Origin: CAYGZC01 sp964354225
GTDB taxonomy: Bacteria; Bacteroidota; Ignavibacteria; UBA10030; SZUA-254
Assembly: GCA_964354225.1 (NCBI GenBank)
Contig: CAYGZC010000094.1
Location: 1 to 8,011, forward strand
Length of the DNA: 8,011 nt
Direction: 5' to 3'
A model generated the notes under the pieces. The model searched no databases, was not told the origin of the DNA, and saw only the letters and a list, made by a program, of their open reading frames with translations. How positions within the stretch are numbered: the stretch's first letter is position 1; each line of letters opens with the position of its first letter. A program made the translations under genes and the position numbers. Shown here in pieces: positions 6,046 to 8,011 of this stretch.

Positions 6046-7437
6046 TTAAAAATCGTCTATCACATTTTCCTTAATAAGATTCTTTATAAAATTGTCCTTG
6101 ACTCGGGTATTGTATTCTGCCGCTGCCTTACTAGAACCCGAGATATTTCCGACATACCAACCAATACCAAAAAATCCTATAGCCGAGGCGAGCCCATAAC
6201 TTTCGTGCTTGATAGCATCTCGGACCGACCAGATGAGAAGTATATTGATTATGAATGAAGCCACTCCCGTTTGCGATCTACCTGCATAAACATATCCGGA
6301 ACCGGGAACGATTGCAGATAAAGCCCCTGCAATCCAAGGTTTCCGCGACGATAATGTATATCCAAGAGTGATCGAATCAGCGAGAAGTTTGCCGAGCGTT
6401 CCCCGATGAGATGTTGGATTTATTTGCGAAAAATATTTCGATGCTTTCTCCCACTGGAACATACGAGCGTAGGAAAGACCGATGCCAAATTGTGCTTCAT
6501 CGTACAAGGGATTGTTTTGCTGAATATTACTCCACTCGATTGTTGATATTGCCTTCTGATATTTTTTCTGATGATAATAAGATTTACTGAGGATGAAATA
6601 CATTTCGGTCATGAGCGTAGGCATCGATTCGAATCTCATCCGATTTACTTCCATGAATTTTTCATACCCATCGTAATCCTCGCCGAAGAAATAACATAAT
6701 CCGATCTTGGATAGATAATGTAATTGCTTCGAGGAGTCTGTCGCATTAAAGCCGAGCCGCATATACTCGGTCGAGGCACGAGAATATTCTTTTTGCGTGA
6801 ACAAGTAATCGGCGAATGCAGATTCATTACTATCCGGTTCATACACCTGTGATAGCGATTGGAATTGATTGGTGATGAACTTCGAGCTTCCATTTTCATG
6901 AATGCTCGCTTCATCCGAAGCGACAAGAAAAGGCGGATCGTACCACTTGATCCGATTGTTTATCGTCATTTGTGGATAGAGATGAAGTTCGTGTCCACAG
7001 CGCAACAAACGCTCACATGTCCCAGTAAATGCTGAATAAATCGGAACAGAATCGAAAAGGATTTTTGCATACTGGGAACATGATGGATACATCGGACATC
7101 GGTTTCCACCTTTTATTGGTGAGAGATAAGATTGATAAAAATCCAAGAACACGTTCGAGCCTGACCCATACATTCCAGAGGAATCCGAGACAATCACATC
7201 AGAGTTAGAATCTATGATCTCGACATCGTCAACTGTATTCCCATGTGGAAGCGGATTCAGCCACTGCCAGCTTGTGAAACCGCTGTCAAGTGTGGATGAG
7301 GGTAAACGGGATGAAAATCCCTTCCATCGCTGTTGAGATGGAGAAAGTGATATGATTAGCACTAAAGATAAAAATATATAAGGTAGCGATAACAATTTTT
7401 TATAAGATACTCCAATTATCTGCCATTGTGGAACCAA
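6046..7437 (-). CDS. Chimeric exported protein: YCF48-type leader + YidD domain + TPR-like region + membrane domain
   Basis: The protein has 463 residues. In order: a signal peptide or anchor (KK at 13-14, hydrophobic 15-32); a propeller leader GFTSWQWLNPLPHGN (53-67) plus one strand (VDDVEIIDSNSDVIV); a YidD domain (about 95-170) with FLDFYQSYLSP, the Cys pair of CPMYPSCSQY (114, 120), ERLLRCG (Cys 147) and a WYDPP end; a helical, Tyr-rich TPR-like region (about 205-345); and a C-terminal part with PGSGYVYAGR (378-387) between and beside hydrophobic segments (about 367-381, 391-405, 415-430), resembling the DUF5683 type. Classical YidD is about 70-90 residues, sits on the inner membrane face and helps YidC-dependent insertion. 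Longer forms with signal peptide and TPR occur, as I recall, in the Chlorobi/Ignavibacteria group, and their role is unknown. The propeller leader is the odd part. The start is uncertain: TTG at 7437 is the first possible one after an in-frame stop and has no ribosome-binding site. Confidence 0.85.
   Translation of the reverse strand: MVPQWQIIGVSYKKLLSLPYIFLSLVLIISLSPSQQRWKGFSSRLPSSTLDSGFTSWQWLNPLPHGNTVDDVEIIDSNSDVIVSDSSGMYGSGSNVFLDFYQSYLSPIKGGNRCPMYPSCSQYAKILFDSVPIYSAFTGTCERLLRCGHELHLYPQMTINNRIKWYDPPFLVASDEASIHENGSSKFITNQFQSLSQVYEPDSNESAFADYLFTQKEYSRASTEYMRLGFNATDSSKQLHYLSKIGLCYFFGEDYDGYEKFMEVNRMRFESMPTLMTEMYFILSKSYYHQKKYQKAISTIEWSNIQQNNPLYDEAQFGIGLSYARMFQWEKASKYFSQINPTSHRGTLGKLLADSITLGYTLSSRKPWIAGALSAIVPGSGYVYAGRSQTGVASFIINILLIWSVRDAIKHESYGLASAIGFFGIGWYVGNISGSSKAAAEYNTRVKDNFIKNLIKENVIDDF
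7237..7287 (-). repeat. Leader cassette in the YidD-fusion gene (encodes GFTSWQWLNPLPHGN)
   Basis: Its upstream half matches copy A (4683-4718) and its downstream half matches copy B (4461-4498) of the large propeller gene. In that gene the two halves are separated by about 69 codons; here they are joined. It marks the N-terminal part of the YidD-containing protein as derived from, or shared with, a YCF48 propeller gene. Confidence 0.65.
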
Positions 7438-7448
7438 TCCAAGTTATT

Positions 7449-7772
7449 TTATTTGTCCTCAGATTCACTTTCAAATTTTTGACTCTTCAGATCATCGTCA
7501 TCAGATGGTTGTTTACTCACTTCACCTGCCACTCCTTTCGCTTCCCAGATTTGTGCATTAATTTTAAAATCATATTCACCATACGGTAGATCCGCTCCTG
7601 CTCCATTTAAGTATATTTCTCCAATACTATTTTGCTGCCATTTTTTCTTTAACAGCCACTCACTATCAACAGTCCGTTTCATAAACAATTGTATATATAC
7701 CTGTGTAACTTCTATGGGTTCACTTCCCAAACCGGACGCATTAGGTCTGATATCTACTATAAGGTTTCCCAT
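7449..7772 (-). CDS. Small acidic protein of unknown function, probably a 5'-truncated remnant
   Basis: From ATG 7772 the frame gives 107 residues. I do not recognise a named family. It reads as one beta-rich domain (MGNLIVDIRPN, VTQVYIQLFMKR, then LPYGEYDFKINAQIWEA) with an acidic tail (SDDDDLKSQKFESESEDK). The pattern resembles the DxDxDGY.S-type repeat domains I recall from secreted proteins of Bacteroidota and gammaproteobacteria, with a W..DNDGDGY.S opening. That opening is found upstream of the ATG in the same frame (TDNDHDGYSS at about 7773-7802), so the ATG lies inside the domain. No ribosome-binding site precedes it. It ends 11 bases before the YidD-fusion gene, which it may couple to. 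Either it is a broken gene or the true start is non-canonical. Confidence 0.5.
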   Translation of the reverse strand: MGNLIVDIRPNASGLGSEPIEVTQVYIQLFMKRTVDSEWLLKKKWQQNSIGEIYLNGAGADLPYGEYDFKINAQIWEAKGVAGEVSKQPSDDDDLKSQKFESESEDK

Positions 7773-7886
7773 AGAGGAATAACCATCATGATCGTTATCG
7801 GTTTTCCCTTCCCACGAACAATCTTTTATACTGAAACCACTCTCAGGTGAATCACATCTGGATATATAAACGAGACTTCTGAAAAA
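7773..7886 (-). pseudogene. In-frame 5' continuation of the small gene, lacking any start codon
   Basis: The frame of the 7449-7772 gene stays open for 38 more codons, to a TAA at 7887-7889. Translation gives a plausible domain start: CDSPESGFSIKDCSWEGK followed by TDNDHDGYSS, with two Cys, a Trp and a DxDxDG calcium-loop-like motif. None of the 38 codons is ATG, GTG or TTG. The other two frames show no signal peptide that would join it. I infer loss of the 5' end, by deletion or rearrangement, somewhere near 7887. Confidence 0.5.
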
Positions 7887-7972
7887 TTAGTATAAATATT
7901 TTTTAAAAACAAGCACCAAACCTTATTCGATGTATTATATTAAGAATACTACAGACGAAAGGTGGAAACAAA
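7887..7972. other. A+T-rich divergent intergenic region
   Basis: This stretch lies between the minus-strand cluster and the plus-strand gene starting at 7973. It is the only place in the window where promoters for both directions could lie. It contains A/T runs (about 7896-7909) and a short imperfect dyad (GTATT at 7932-7936, AATAC at 7945-7949). A TATAAT is readable on the minus strand at 7934-7939, but no matching -35 is present at normal spacing. I see no convincing Bacteroidota-type TTTG/TAnnTTTG pair either. Confidence 0.4.
7958..7965 (+). promoter_or_regulatory. Ribosome-binding site of the right-edge gene
   Basis: AAAGGTGG on the plus strand, seven bases before ATG 7973. It is a strong site and the main reason to accept so short a coding stretch. 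Confidence 0.65.
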
Positions 7973-8011
7973 ATGCGAAGCAACAAAATACATAATGTCG
8001 ATTTATTTACT
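7973..8011 (+). CDS. N-terminal fragment of a divergent gene, possibly a cytosine-C5 DNA methyltransferase
   Basis: Thirteen codons, MRSNKIHNVDLFT, run off the right edge. The start is supported by a strong ribosome-binding site and by the divergent layout. A hydrophobic strand followed by D-L-F-(S/A/T) a few residues after the start is how many cytosine-C5 methyltransferases begin (motif I, DLFxGxGG, the S-adenosylmethionine pocket). The decisive Gly residues would be encoded just past the window. The gene itself is likely; the product is a guess. Confidence 0.5.
   Translation, partial: MRSNKIHNVDLFT

Noticed and set aside
6645..6926. Minus-strand open frame within the YidD-fusion gene
   Set aside because: It is a shadow in another frame of a clearly coding region, with no motif or initiation signal.
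7934..7939. TATAAT on the minus strand as a promoter for the cluster
   Set aside because: At 17-base spacing the -35 position reads CCTTTC, unlike TTGACA. Such a hexamer is expected by chance in an A/T-rich gap.

Overview
The window carries a compact run of five minus-strand genes, bounded on the left by the end of an insertion sequence and on the right by the first codons of a divergent plus-strand gene. Several features point to the Bacteroidota/Chlorobi/Ignavibacteria group: a textbook type IX secretion (T9SS) type A C-terminal sorting domain (GQNYPNPFNPSTTIRFELP), long YCF48/BNR-like propellers built on the TTDGGxSW motif, an A+T-rich base composition, and a secreted YidD-TPR protein of a kind I recall from that group. 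Genus or species cannot be given from the sequence.

Layout, in transcription order (right to left). (1) 7449-7772: a small domain of unknown function. Its reading frame continues convincingly 5' to about 7886 without any start codon, so it looks like a beheaded remnant. (2) 6046-7437: an unusual chimeric protein made of a signal peptide, the leader and first strand of a YCF48 propeller, a complete YidD domain, a TPR-like helical region and a C-terminal membrane domain. (3) 4893-6014: a probable outer-membrane beta-barrel protein with a highly charged linker. (4) 1383-4847: a 1154-residue T9SS cargo with about 13 YCF48 blades, a linker domain and the sorting domain. (5) 107-1339: a second YCF48 propeller of nine blades with an exact 41-residue period, cut off by an IS3-family element whose end lies at about position 141. 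The first 16 codons of the element's orfA (MLEARRKFTKEFK...) run off the left edge. Gaps between the genes are 11, 31, 45 and about 43 bases with no obvious terminator, so they are probably co-transcribed.

The locus reads as a cell-envelope/secretion cluster: two secreted propeller proteins, one certainly T9SS-addressed and the other probably so before the IS removed its C-terminus, together with a barrel protein and a YidD-family protein. One leader cassette (SWQWLNPLPxGN) occurs in the big propeller twice and at the head of the YidD protein, and a looser version opens the nine-blade propeller, so these genes have exchanged or duplicated 5' ends. The strongest observations are the YCF48-leader/YidD chimera, the IS truncation of the nine-blade propeller, and the start-less gene at the right. 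The plus-strand gene at the right edge begins MRSNKIHNVDLFT, which could be motif I of a cytosine-C5 DNA methyltransferase, but only 13 codons are visible.
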